From assembly GCA_012840135.1 (NCBI GenBank), contig DUMA01000022.1:186001-250000 (forward strand): a stretch of 64,000 nt of DNA, given 5' to 3'. A program made the translations under genes and the position numbers. Numbering within the stretch: position 1 is the first letter of the stretch; the number at the start of each line of letters is the position of its first letter. Positions 18,326 through 26,965 of this stretch are shown in pieces. This DNA is from Thermoanaerobacterales bacterium. Lineage in GTDB: Bacteria > Bacillota > Thermosediminibacteria > Thermosediminibacterales > Tepidanaerobacteraceae. The notes under the pieces are model-generated. The model ran no database searches and was not told where the DNA came from. It worked only from the letters and a program-made list of their open reading frames with translations.

Positions 18326-19085
18326 CCTCGATTACACCTATTTCCTTCAGGGTAGACCTGATATTTTCCAATTGGGTATGTATTCCGGCATCTATTTTAA
18401 AATAATCGCTGTAAATGATACAATCACCGGAAGAGAGCAGGGGGTCTTTGATTAAATTGATTTTACCCTGCCCGTTTATCAGATTTGATAAATCTTCCAT
18501 TGCGCTAACTTTTTCATAATCCTGCTCTGATAATCTTATAAAGACCTTATCTACTACCACCTTCTCTAGAGCTTTTTTTATCATTTTTACATAGCATTCC
18601 GGTTCAACTTCTATTTTTTGACATAAAATCTTTTCGGATATAAATAGGGCAAGTTTAAGAGCTTCCTTTTCAAGATAATCCAGGTACATTTTGTTTTGAT
18701 CCAATAGCTGCTTCCTGAGCATACTGAATTGGGAAAGGTGTTCTTCCCATAAAAGCCCATACTGCTGCCGTGCTTCCTGCCTTCCCTTTTCAAAACCCTC
18801 TTTGTAACCTTTTTCAAAGGCTTGCTCCTCAATCTTTTGCTTTTGGTCATGGGCTTCGGCCACAATCTTTTCCGCTTCAGCTTTAGCTCTGCTCAGGGTA
18901 TCCCGTGCTCTGGCCACAGCATCTTCCATCAATATTTTCAGTCGATCCTCATTAAACCTGTGGCGTGTCGCTCTCACCATTTCAAGCTTGTTTTCGTCAA
19001 CTATATCGTTAGCTTCTGGTTTAAAGCTTCTCAGCACGTAAGGAGAATGACTGTTAACATCCACATATTTCAATACCCTAGACAA
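18318..19085 (-). CDS. fliH: FliH, negative regulator / stator of the FliI ATPase
   Basis: 255 residues. The central part carries long charged helices with Gly-spaced repeats (GYKEGFEKGRQEARQ), typical of FliH. The C-terminal ~120 residues match the FliH/V-type ATPase E-subunit pattern (ALKLALFISEKILCQKIE.. and LLSSGDCIIYSD). It overlaps fliG by 8 bases upstream and fliI by 8 downstream, in the standard fliF-G-H-I-J order. Confidence 0.92.
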   Translation of the reverse strand: MSRVLKYVDVNSHSPYVLRSFKPEANDIVDENKLEMVRATRHRFNEDRLKILMEDAVARARDTLSRAKAEAEKIVAEAHDQKQKIEEQAFEKGYKEGFEKGRQEARQQYGLLWEEHLSQFSMLRKQLLDQNKMYLDYLEKEALKLALFISEKILCQKIEVEPECYVKMIKKALEKVVVDKVFIRLSEQDYEKVSAMEDLSNLINGQGKINLIKDPLLSSGDCIIYSDYFKIDAGIHTQLENIRSTLKEIGVIEDA

Positions 19086-20094
19086 TTATCTCGTCACCTC
19101 CACCGCGCGAGATAATTATTTCTCCTGCATCTTCGAGTTTCCTTATAATATTGACTATCTTCTGTTGGGCTTCTTCTACATCCCTCAAACGAACAGGCCC
19201 CATATACTGCATTTCTTCATTTACCATTTCTGCCTGGCGCTTGGACATGTTGCTGAAGATTTTTTTCTTAACCTCCTCACTGGCACCTTTTAATGCCAGT
19301 GTAAGATCCTTATTATCCACCTCTCTGAGGGTGCGCTGTACGGATCTGTTATCCAGAGTGAGAATATCTTCAAACATAAACATTCTTCGTTTTATTTCCT
19401 CAGCAAGATCGGGATTATCTATCTCAAGAGCTTCTATAATATTCTTTTCAGTGCCTCTATCTACGTTATTCAGGATATTTACTACGGCCTGAATTCCTCC
19501 AACATTGGTGTAATCCTCGTTTACCACAGAAGCCAGCTGTCTTTCCAGCACCTTCTCAACTTCAAGGATAATGTCCGGGGAGGTCCTGTCCATCGTAGCA
19601 ACTCTCCGCGCAATATCCACCTGTTTTTCAGGAGGTAGCGATGACAGAAGGGAAGCCGATTGTTCCGGGTTTAAATAGGTCATTATAAGCGCGATGGTCT
19701 GCGAGTTTTCATTCTGGAGGAAATTCATCAACTGGGTGGGATCCGCTTTTCTTATAAAATCAAAGGGCCTCACCTGTAGAGAGGACGTAAGCCTGTTGAT
19801 TATTTCCAGAGCCTTCTGAGTGCCCAGCGCTTTTTCAAGAATATCTCTGGCATAATCAATCCCGCCTTCGGATATATAGTTCTGGGCCACCATCATCTGG
19901 TAAAATTCTTCCACTACGGCATGTTTATCCTCGCTGGAAACCTTTTTTAGATTGGCTATTTCCAGGGTTAACTGTTCGATCTCTTCTTCTTTTAAAAATC
20001 TATACACGTTTGCGGCTATTTCTGGCCCCAGTGAAACTATCAGGATAGCTGCTTTTTGTTTCCCGGTCAATTTAGTCAAGGGCAATTTCTCCAC
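19078..20094 (-). CDS. fliG: FliG, flagellar rotor/switch protein
   Basis: 338 residues, full length. The N-terminal opening LTGKQKAAILIVSLGPEIAANVYRFLKEEEIEQL, the middle-domain SQTIALIMTYLNPEQSASLLSSLP and the C-terminal torque helix (LREVDNKDLTLALKGASEEVKKKIFSNMSKRQAEM) are all present. FliG couples the MS ring to the C-ring and interacts with MotA. The middle-domain motif reads ENSQTIAL rather than the common EHPQTIAL. Confidence 0.97.
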   Translation of the reverse strand: MEKLPLTKLTGKQKAAILIVSLGPEIAANVYRFLKEEEIEQLTLEIANLKKVSSEDKHAVVEEFYQMMVAQNYISEGGIDYARDILEKALGTQKALEIINRLTSSLQVRPFDFIRKADPTQLMNFLQNENSQTIALIMTYLNPEQSASLLSSLPPEKQVDIARRVATMDRTSPDIILEVEKVLERQLASVVNEDYTNVGGIQAVVNILNNVDRGTEKNIIEALEIDNPDLAEEIKRRMFMFEDILTLDNRSVQRTLREVDNKDLTLALKGASEEVKKKIFSNMSKRQAEMVNEEMQYMGPVRLRDVEEAQQKIVNIIRKLEDAGEIIISRGGGDEIIV

Positions 20095-20096
20095 CT

Positions 20097-21656
20097 CTAA
20101 TCCTCATTCAACCATGTCTTTAACAACCTGGCCACATCTTCAGGATTGCGACGGGCAAGTTTTTCTATATTTGCGTAAATATCGTCCTTTGTGTTTTCAG
20201 CCGTTTGAGCAGCTGCCTGCTCTGCTGCAGCAGCCTGAGCTTCAGCAAGTTCTCGGGCCATTCTTTCTTCTTCTCTTTGCCTTCGTCTCTGTATGGCTTT
20301 AAAACCAAAAGTACCCAATAATAAAGCAGCCATCAGACCTGCAACGGTTAAAGCAAGATTTCGCTGTTTGGCTCTTTGCTGTTGTAGACTGGTCATTTCC
20401 TTGGTCATTGCTGTAACAAGGTCATTGTTAAATGTCATACCTTCTACCGAAATCTGGTCCCGCTGAGGATCATAACCGATAGCATTGCCTACCAGGCGGG
20501 AAATAGCATCTTTATCATTGTCATTTAAAGTCCTGTTGACCACTACAGAAACCGTCAGCCTGTCCACAGCTCCCGGTGCTATTGTTAAATTCTCGTGGGT
20601 TTCATTTATCTCGTAGTTTTTGGTTACTTCTGTTTTTTGATAATCCGAATTACCTCCATTTACCTGTTGATAACCGGGAACATTAGCGGCAACTCCCGGA
20701 GTTCCTCCAGGTACATTGCCCGTTCCGGTAAAATGCTCCCGCAGGTCCTGGACGCTTCTTAGAATTCCCTCGCCGGTATCTTTATTGACCGGTGAAAATA
20801 ACTTATTTTCTACAATTTTTTTATCAAAATTTAGCTTTGCACTTACTCTGACCACCACATTTCCAGGACCGAAAACTTGCTCCAGCAATGATTGAACGTT
20901 GGCCTGGAGCTGCTTTTGAAAATTATTCTGAATTGCCAGTTGCGAATTGATAACTTCCTTTGTGTTTTCATCCTCAGTTAATGGAATATTAGAGAGAATC
21001 CTGCCGTAATCATCAATCACCGTTACATTCTCAGGCTTCATCCCTTCCACTGAATGTGATATCAGATTTATTATTCCTCTGACCTCTTCTTCAGTCATCT
21101 GAGCTCCAGGTTTTAATTTCAAAAAAACCGCAGCAGAAGGTTCCGATTTTGGCCCGGTTTCAATAAAAAGGCTCTTTTCCGGTTGAACAATATGTATTCT
21201 TGCAGAATCAACTTCTGCCATTTCTTCAATTGTTCGTGTAAGTTCGCCCTGAAGGGCCTGGTTATACTGCAACTGTCTTTCCCAGTCGGTGGTACCCAGC
21301 TTGGTTTTATTGAAGATATCGCTGAAATCCATTACCCCGCCTTTTGGAAGCCCTTCCTGGGCCAGCATAAGCCTCGTTTTATAAACTTGCTTGGGGTCAA
21401 CCATGATTGTCCTTCCGTTATCTGCTAGCTTGTACGCTATTTTTTCATCATCAAGCTTCTTTACTATTTCTCCTGCATCTTTTGCATCAAGGTTGGTATA
21501 AAGCGGAGCATAAGTAGGCCGGTTCAGAAGAAATACAAGGAAACCAACAGCACCTATTATAAAAAAAGCACTTAAAGATATTTTAATTTTTTGTACCTTA
21601 TTTCTACTCAGCCAGAAGTCGCTCACCTGCTGCCAGAGTTTCTTAAAAAAATCCAT
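20097..21656 (-). CDS. fliF: FliF, flagellar MS-ring protein
   Basis: 519 residues. Membrane segments lie near residues 24-44 and 440-460. YscJ/FliF ring-building motifs lie between them (YAPLYTNLDAKDAGEIVKKLDDEKIAYKL, and ARIHIVQPEKSLF). The C-terminal cytoplasmic tail (NPEDVARLLKTWLNED) is the FliG-binding segment. It is the first ring to form and the platform for the export gate. Confidence 0.97.
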   Translation of the reverse strand: MDFFKKLWQQVSDFWLSRNKVQKIKISLSAFFIIGAVGFLVFLLNRPTYAPLYTNLDAKDAGEIVKKLDDEKIAYKLADNGRTIMVDPKQVYKTRLMLAQEGLPKGGVMDFSDIFNKTKLGTTDWERQLQYNQALQGELTRTIEEMAEVDSARIHIVQPEKSLFIETGPKSEPSAAVFLKLKPGAQMTEEEVRGIINLISHSVEGMKPENVTVIDDYGRILSNIPLTEDENTKEVINSQLAIQNNFQKQLQANVQSLLEQVFGPGNVVVRVSAKLNFDKKIVENKLFSPVNKDTGEGILRSVQDLREHFTGTGNVPGGTPGVAANVPGYQQVNGGNSDYQKTEVTKNYEINETHENLTIAPGAVDRLTVSVVVNRTLNDNDKDAISRLVGNAIGYDPQRDQISVEGMTFNNDLVTAMTKEMTSLQQQRAKQRNLALTVAGLMAALLLGTFGFKAIQRRRQREEERMARELAEAQAAAAEQAAAQTAENTKDDIYANIEKLARRNPEDVARLLKTWLNED

Positions 21657-21675
21657 CTTGCTACACCTTCATCTA

Positions 21676-21960
21676 TTATACTTGCATTCTCATAATTTCC
21701 TGGTAGGCTTCGATGGCTTTATTCCTTATTTGCAAAGTGAGCTCCAGTGAAAGTCTTGCCTTTTCTCCGGCTATTACCACATCATGAATATTGATGCTTT
21801 CATCTACCAGCTGCCTCTGTAATAATTCATCATAATCATTTTGCAATTTATTTGCCGAATCAAAGGCTGCCTTTAATATATCCTGAAAAGACTTTTGCCC
21901 CTGCTCTTTAATAGCTCCGTAAGTTTTGGGTATTGTTTCATTGATACTGGAAATGTTCAA
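21676..21960 (-). CDS. fliE: FliE, MS-ring/rod junction protein
   Basis: 94 residues. The C-terminal half has the FliE pattern: SINIHDVVIAGEKARLSLELTLQIRNKAIEAYQEIMRMQV. It sits between flgC and fliF, its usual place. Thirty bases separate it from flgC. Confidence 0.93.
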   Translation of the reverse strand: MNISSINETIPKTYGAIKEQGQKSFQDILKAAFDSANKLQNDYDELLQRQLVDESINIHDVVIAGEKARLSLELTLQIRNKAIEAYQEIMRMQV

Positions 21961-21990
21961 GAGTTCATCTCCCTTCCGGCTTTATGGAAA

Positions 21991-22434
21991 TCATATCTTT
22001 CCTATCTCCAGGGCTTTTGAAATCATGCTTTTCGCAGAATTAATGGCGGTGACATTGGCTTCATAGCTTCTGGTGGCCGAAATCATATCTACCATCTCCG
22101 TAACTATATTAACATTGGGCATCCTTACATATCCTGAAGCATCGGCATCGGGATGAGTTGGATCATATACCAGTTTGAAAGGTGCCGGATCCTTTTCAAT
22201 AGCAACCACCTTTACACCACGTCCGGGACGATTTTCAGAAAAACTTGAAAGTATTTCCCCGAAGGAAGACCCTTCGCTATTTTCCTGGAACACCACCCTT
22301 TCCCGCCTGTATGGTCCTCCTTCATCGGTTCTTGTGGTATTCACATTGGCTATGTTGTTTGAGATTACATCCATCCTAAGCCTCTGGGCGGTAAGACCTG
22401 AAGCGCTTATATCCATCGAGTCAAAAAAACCCAC
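21991..22434 (-). CDS. flgC: FlgC, proximal rod protein
   Basis: 147 residues. The N-terminal DISASGLTAQRLRMDVISNNIANVNTT and the C-terminal NIVTEMVDMISATRSYEANVTAINSAKSMISKAL are the rod-protein signatures. It is two bases from flgB, so the two are translationally coupled. Confidence 0.96.
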   Translation of the reverse strand: MGFFDSMDISASGLTAQRLRMDVISNNIANVNTTRTDEGGPYRRERVVFQENSEGSSFGEILSSFSENRPGRGVKVVAIEKDPAPFKLVYDPTHPDADASGYVRMPNVNIVTEMVDMISATRSYEANVTAINSAKSMISKALEIGKI

Positions 22435-22436
22435 TG

Positions 22437-22838
22437 CTAGCTCCTCCCTTCGCTTATAGCCATATTTAGCAGTTGAAAAGCTCTCTGAAGCTGATCCGCC
22501 GTCATGTTGTAAGAAAGAGTATTCTTGGTAAGTTCAACCATTTCCTTATCTATATCCACATTATTATTGTCATTTCTCATGGTGGTTTCATTCTGAACAA
22601 AAACTATCGGTTTTATATCGCTCATTTTCTTCACGTTACTTATATGGTTTTTATGGGTAGTAGTCAATGATAATACATTTTCCCGCATATTCTTTTCAAG
22701 TATTTCTTCAAAAGATACATCCGATCTTTTATAACCAGGAGTATCCGCATTGGCAATATTATTTGAAAGAACACTATTTCTGAGCCACTTTGCATCTAAA
22801 AGCTTTTCCATCAATGAAATACTGTCTAAAAGAGCCAT
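22437..22838 (-). CDS. flgB: FlgB, proximal rod protein; first gene of the flagellar operon
   Basis: 133 residues. Rod signature AKWLRNSVLSNNIANADTPGYKRSDVSF lies at the N terminus, and KNTLSYNMTADQLQRAFQLLNMAISEG at the C terminus. It is the first flagellar gene, and a riboswitch leader with a terminator lies just upstream (22952-23080). Confidence 0.96.
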   Translation of the reverse strand: MALLDSISLMEKLLDAKWLRNSVLSNNIANADTPGYKRSDVSFEEILEKNMRENVLSLTTTHKNHISNVKKMSDIKPIVFVQNETTMRNDNNNVDIDKEMVELTKNTLSYNMTADQLQRAFQLLNMAISEGRS

Positions 22839-22951
22839 GGGGGTTTTGCCACCTCTTTTTTCGACCTTATTTTATCAGTTTCGTCTAATTTAACTAAATT
22901 CGCCAAAAAAATCAAATTTCCTTTTTTAATGCCGTGATTTTATATTAAATT

Positions 22952-22978
22952 AAAAAAAAACTACCTTGAAAAGATAGT
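22952..22978 (-). terminator. Intrinsic terminator of the flgB leader (riboswitch expression platform)
   Basis: In the transcribed sense, arms ACTATCTT (22978-22971) and AAGGTAGT (22967-22960) enclose TTC and are followed by eight or nine T residues (to 22952). One arm can instead pair with riboswitch sequence: GAAAGGATAG (22992-22983) is complementary to CTATCTTTTC (22977-22968), with one G-U pair. The two structures exclude each other, so this reads as a regulated terminator. Confidence 0.85.
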
Positions 22979-22980
22979 CA

Positions 22981-23080
22981 TCCTATCCTTTCAGCAGCCT
23001 AGCTAGCATAGTACATTGTGCACCTTAGCCCTATGGCTTTGCGCCCTCCCCTTTCGGTGAAGTTTGCCTTTTTAGGGATT
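22981..23080 (-). ncRNA. c-di-GMP-I (GEMM) riboswitch ahead of flgB
   Basis: In the transcribed sense the leader contains AAAGGCAAAC (near 23071-23062), a GAAA-capped helix (CTTCACC-GAAA-GGGGAG) and then GGGCGCAAAGCCATAGGG with CTAA (near 23044-23026). These are the hallmark conserved blocks of the c-di-GMP class I aptamer (consensus GGCAAAC.. GAAA.. GACGCAAAGCC..). P1 can form between TCCCTA (about 23078) and TAGGA (about 22985). One core base is unusual: G rather than A in the ACGCAAAG block. A terminator follows at once. In Clostridioides difficile the same riboswitch class precedes flgB and switches transcription off when c-di-GMP is bound. The same logic is inferred here. Confidence 0.88.
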
Positions 23081-23142
23081 TTTTGTTATTTTTCATAGAT
23101 ATATTATTAGACAAAAAATGCTAAAATCCTTCTTTGTTCAAT

Positions 23143-23174
23143 AAAAAATGCGTGAATCTATTCACGCATTTTTT
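23143..23174 (-). terminator. Intrinsic terminator after codY
   Basis: A perfect 15-base inverted repeat, AAAAAATGCGTGAAT (23143-23157) and its complement (23160-23174), ends in a T run in either direction. It lies 7 bases beyond the codY stop and separates codY from the flagellar leader. The rest of the 343-base gap (22839-23181) holds the riboswitch leader and A/T-rich sequence that should contain the flgB promoter. I could not fix a convincing promoter. Confidence 0.88.
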
Positions 23175-23181
23175 ACCAGCA

Positions 23182-23970
23182 TTAAGCTCTAACTTTTTTC
23201 AATTCTTCTAAAAGCTTATCATTTAGTATTTTGATGTAAGTACCTTTCATGCCCAGAGATCTTGATTCGATTACACCGGCGCTTTCAAATTTCCTCAAGG
23301 CATTTACAATGACGGACCTGGTAATTCCCACTCTATCTGCAATTTTGCTGGCCACCAGCAGACCTTCATTGCCGTCCAGCTCTTCAAAGATATGTTCCAC
23401 AGCTTCCAGCTCCGAGAAAGATAGCGTCCCTATGGCCAGCTGAACCACAGCTTTCTTGCGGGCCTCCTCTTCTATCTCCTCGCTCTTGGATCTTAGGATT
23501 TCCATTCCCACTACAGTGGCGCTGTATTCGGCCAGAACCAGGTCTTCGTCTGTAAATTTATCGCCAAACCTGGCCAGTACCAGAGTCCCCAATCTTTCAC
23601 CACCGCCGTTTATTGGAACTATTGTCGTGAGCTTATCAGGGTAGGGACACTTTGTTACATTGTCGAATACGCACTCCAAAGTATCTTGAGGCACATTTGG
23701 TCTGGTTTCGTGGATTTCCAACAGCTTATCATTGTAATGTTTCGGGAACATTTTTTCTTCCAGGACCTCGTCCTGAACAGCGTCACAGTCATAGTTTTCC
23801 ATCAGATAATAACCCAGCACCTTGCCTTTTCTGCTGGCCACGTAGGCATTGGCAGAAAGAACTTCTCCCAGCGTTTTGCACACCTCATTAAAATCCACAG
23901 GATATCCTGCAGATCTCTGTAACAACTTGTTGATCCTTCTTGTTTTTTCTAGTAAACTTTCACTCATCAT
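23182..23970 (-). CDS. codY: CodY, GTP- and branched-chain-amino-acid-sensing repressor
   Basis: 262 residues, the usual length. The N-terminal GAF-type sensor starts [26 protein letters not shown]. The C-terminal winged helix-turn-helix contains [43 protein letters not shown], the near-invariant CodY DNA-binding segment. It follows hslV-hslU, as in Bacillus and many Clostridia. CodY represses many stationary-phase genes including motility genes. No clear CodY box could be picked out here by eye. Confidence 0.97.
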   Translation of the reverse strand: MMSESLLEKTRRINKLLQRSAGYPVDFNEVCKTLGEVLSANAYVASRKGKVLGYYLMENYDCDAVQDEVLEEKMFPKHYNDKLLEIHETRPNVPQDTLECVFDNVTKCPYPDKLTTIVPINGGGERLGTLVLARFGDKFTDEDLVLAEYSATVVGMEILRSKSEEIEEEARKKAVVQLAIGTLSFSELEAVEHIFEELDGNEGLLVASKIADRVGITRSVIVNALRKFESAGVIESRSLGMKGTYIKILNDKLLEELKKVRA

Positions 23971-23996
23971 AGTTCCTCCTTAATTAATTTAATTTA

Positions 23997-25400
23997 TTAT
24001 AAAATATACATGCTAAGATCTTTATCTTTAATAATATCCTTTAATTTTTCATTGACGAATTTTCTATCAATTGTAATATCACTCGTTGTAAGCCTGAGTT
24101 CCGGAGCATTGAAGGATATGTCTTCCAGCAATTTTTCCATAATAGTATGGAGCCTTCTGGCACCGATATCCTCCGATTGCTGATTGACATATGTTGCCAC
24201 TTTTACTATTTCATCAATAGCATCTTCTGAAAAATGAATTTTTATACCTTCTGTTTCGATTAATGCGGTATATTGCTTAATTAATGAATTTTTGGGCTCT
24301 ATTAAAATCTTCTTTAAATCCTCTTCTGACAAACTTTTTAATTCAACCCGTATAGGAAACCTTCCCTGAAGTTCCGGAATCAAATCCGAAGGCTTGGAAA
24401 CATGAAAAGCTCCCGCAGCGATAAAAAGTATATGGTCGGTTCTAACGGGTCCATATTTAGTTACAACAGTAGATCCCTCCACAATAGGAAGGATGTCTCT
24501 TTGAACTCCTTCTCTTGATACGTCCGGACCGTAGGATTCCTTGCCGGCGATTTTGTCTATTTCATCTATGAAGATAATGCCGGTTTCCTCGGTTCTTTTT
24601 ATAGCCTCATTAATAACTTCATCCATATCTATTAATTTCTGGGCTTCTTCCTGGATTAATATCCGGCGGGCATTTTCAATTGTGACCTTCCTCTTTTTGC
24701 GTCGCTTGGGAAGTAATCCTCCAAACATATCCTGAAGATTTATTCCCATTTCTTCTATGCCAGAACCCGAAAATACTTCAAGCATGGGAGGAGCATTGTC
24801 CTCCGTCTCTATTTCAATAGTTTCTTTATCCAGTTTTCCTTCTTTCAGGTCCCTCAATATCTGTTTTCTTCTCTCTTCTATGCTCCTTGTCCTTTCTTGA
24901 AAATCGCTTTCCTCTTCGCGATAGTCATTTTTAGAAAAGCCCGTGAGGATAGCTTCAAACGGATTCCTGGCACCAGGTTTCACAGGGTCCGGGCATAGTA
25001 TTTCTGCTATTCTTTGTTCCGCCATAATCATTGCCCTGTCTTTTACTTTTTCCATTTTTTCCTGCTTTACCATTCGTATGGATGTTTCCAGCAGGTCCCT
25101 TACCATAGAATCAACATCCCGACCCACATAGCCCACTTCAGTAAATTTTGTAGCTTCCACCTTAACAAAAGGAGCATTCACAAGGCGTGCAAGTCTTCTG
25201 GCTATTTCTGTTTTTCCCACGCCGGTAGGCCCTATCATCAGGATGTTTTTAGGCATGACCTCTTCCTGCATTTCTTCGGAAAGTTTTTGTCTTCTCTGCC
25301 GGTTCCTGAGAGCTATGGCCACGGATTTCTTTGCCTCATCCTGGCCGACTATATATTTATCCAGTTCTTCTACTATTTTTCTGGGAGTTAAATCTTCCAT
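23997..25400 (-). CDS. hslU: HslU (ClpY), ATPase of the HslUV protease
   Basis: 467 residues. Opening [32 protein letters not shown], Walker [18 protein letters not shown], the pore-loop region with [16 protein letters not shown], Walker [10 protein letters not shown] and the sensor region are all present. The C terminus ends in LSMYIL, typical of the tail that docks into HslV. It lies 14 bases downstream of hslV. Confidence 0.97.
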   Translation of the reverse strand: MEDLTPRKIVEELDKYIVGQDEAKKSVAIALRNRQRRQKLSEEMQEEVMPKNILMIGPTGVGKTEIARRLARLVNAPFVKVEATKFTEVGYVGRDVDSMVRDLLETSIRMVKQEKMEKVKDRAMIMAEQRIAEILCPDPVKPGARNPFEAILTGFSKNDYREEESDFQERTRSIEERRKQILRDLKEGKLDKETIEIETEDNAPPMLEVFSGSGIEEMGINLQDMFGGLLPKRRKKRKVTIENARRILIQEEAQKLIDMDEVINEAIKRTEETGIIFIDEIDKIAGKESYGPDVSREGVQRDILPIVEGSTVVTKYGPVRTDHILFIAAGAFHVSKPSDLIPELQGRFPIRVELKSLSEEDLKKILIEPKNSLIKQYTALIETEGIKIHFSEDAIDEIVKVATYVNQQSEDIGARRLHTIMEKLLEDISFNAPELRLTTSDITIDRKFVNEKLKDIIKDKDLSMYIL

Positions 25401-25414
25401 GATGCATCACCTCC

Positions 25415-25945
25415 TTAAAGGGTTTCCACAGAAATGTAATTATTGGTGTATATGCATATTTCTGAGGCTATCTTCAGAGATTCCTCCACTATTTTTTCCG
25501 CAGGCAGATCGGAAAACCGGCATAAAGCTCGTGCCGCAGCCAGCGCATAAGGACCTCCTGATCCGATAGCTGCTATGTTGTCATCAGGTTCGATAACTTC
25601 TCCATTGCCTGAAATAACCAGTACATGCTCTCTATCGGCTACGATCAGCAGTGCTTCTAGTTTTCTGAGCATCTTGTCAGTGCGCCATTCTTTTGCCAAA
25701 TCCACTGCAGCCTTCATCAAATTGCCGTGAGATTCTTCCAATTTACCTTCAAATTTCTCAAATAAAGTTATCGCATCGGCCACGGAACCGGCAAATCCCG
25801 CCAGCACCTTGCCATTATAGATTTTTCTTATTTTCCTGGCATGATGCTTCATTATTGTATGCTCACCGAAGGTAACCTGACCGTCACCTGCAATGGCTGC
25901 CCCGTTATCATTAACGACAGCAACGATGGTTGTGGCATTAAACAT
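25415..25945 (-). CDS. hslV: HslV (ClpQ), peptidase of the HslUV protease
   Basis: About 176 residues starting [10 protein letters not shown]. Family knowledge: a short propeptide is removed to expose the N-terminal catalytic Thr (TTIVAV). GDGQVTFG and [16 protein letters not shown] are family motifs. The ATG at 25945 follows GGGAGGAATC, so the six-residue longer start is rejected. It lies between xerC and hslU, the conserved codV-clpQ-clpY-codY arrangement. Confidence 0.96.
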   Translation of the reverse strand: MFNATTIVAVVNDNGAAIAGDGQVTFGEHTIMKHHARKIRKIYNGKVLAGFAGSVADAITLFEKFEGKLEESHGNLMKAAVDLAKEWRTDKMLRKLEALLIVADREHVLVISGNGEVIEPDDNIAAIGSGGPYALAAARALCRFSDLPAEKIVEESLKIASEICIYTNNYISVETL

Positions 25946-25959
25946 GATGATTCCTCCCT

Positions 25960-26853
25960 TCATTTGTGGGGAAAGGATTTAGTATAGACTTCCTTAAGCC
26001 TTTCCTTTGTTACATGAGTATATATCTGGGTTGTGGAAAGGCTGGCATGCCCCAGCAGTTCCTGAACAGTTTTTAGATCTGCTCCATTGTTCAGCATATG
26101 GGTGGCAAAACTATGCCTCAGAGCATGAGGGCTTATTTTTTGATTTAACGAAGCGATCTTTACATATTTTTCTATAATTCTCCTGATACTCCTATCGGTA
26201 ATGCCGGTTCCGTTCTTGTTCAGGAATACAAAATCACAAGCAGTATCCTTTGCCAGGAAGGGTCTGCTCTTTTTCAGGTATTCTTCAATGCTCCGAGCAG
26301 CTTTTGAACCAAAAAATACAACCCTCTCCCGAGAGCCTTTACCAAAAACTATAATAAAGTTTGTTCCCATGTTCAGGTCTTTAAGTTTCAGTGATACTAG
26401 TTCCCCAACTCTCATGCCTGTAGCATATAAAAGTTCCATTATAGCCTTATCTCTGATTCCCAAAATATCATCAGAAGGAGCTGAAAGAAGGGTTTCGATC
26501 TCGGTCGGGTATAAAAAAACAGGTAACTTTTTGGGCAATTTAATGCCTTTTATTGACAATGCCGCATTTTCTTCAATTATTCCTTCCATGACAAGATACT
26601 TAAAAAAAGACCTGACCGCAGAGATTTTTCTTGCTATAGTTCTTTTTGAAAGTCGTTTTTCATTTAAATATATCAAAAATCCCCTTAAAATAAAATAATT
26701 TACGTTTTTAAAGGCTGGTTCAGATATTTTATTTTGTTTTAAATATTCAAGAAACTGATTCAAGTCTTTAGCATAGGACCTAGCAGTATTGACAGATTGA
26801 TTTTTTACACCTTTCAAGTAGCTTAAAAAACTGTCAATCAAAGCCTCATCCAA
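25960..26853 (-). CDS. xerC: XerC/CodV-type tyrosine recombinase
   Basis: About 297 residues. The N-terminal SAM-like core-binding domain is followed by the catalytic domain: Arg in [14 protein letters not shown], Lys in [34 protein letters not shown] and the nucleophile Tyr in that last motif. The start is uncertain; a TTG at 26853 with GAGAGG upstream gives a normal N terminus ([12 protein letters not shown]). Family role: resolving chromosome dimers at dif. The position next to hslV, together with topA and trmFO, is conserved in Firmicutes. Confidence 0.93.
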   Translation of the reverse strand: MDEALIDSFLSYLKGVKNQSVNTARSYAKDLNQFLEYLKQNKISEPAFKNVNYFILRGFLIYLNEKRLSKRTIARKISAVRSFFKYLVMEGIIEENAALSIKGIKLPKKLPVFLYPTEIETLLSAPSDDILGIRDKAIMELLYATGMRVGELVSLKLKDLNMGTNFIIVFGKGSRERVVFFGSKAARSIEEYLKKSRPFLAKDTACDFVFLNKNGTGITDRSIRRIIEKYVKIASLNQKISPHALRHSFATHMLNNGADLKTVQELLGHASLSTTQIYTHVTKERLKEVYTKSFPHK

Positions 26854-26965
26854 TTCTATCAACCTCTCAATAACATTTAATATACTACCACAACATTTTA
26901 TTTTATGCAAGATTCAATTCTAAATTATTTTTAAATTCATTGTTAATTTTTTTTGAGAAAAACTC

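Noticed and set aside
23085-23145. Possible promoter for the flgB leader (TTGAAC or TTTTGT with A/T-rich -10 candidates)
   Set aside because: Several A/T-rich combinations are possible and none has convincing spacing and sequence; a sigma-28-type promoter was not evident either.
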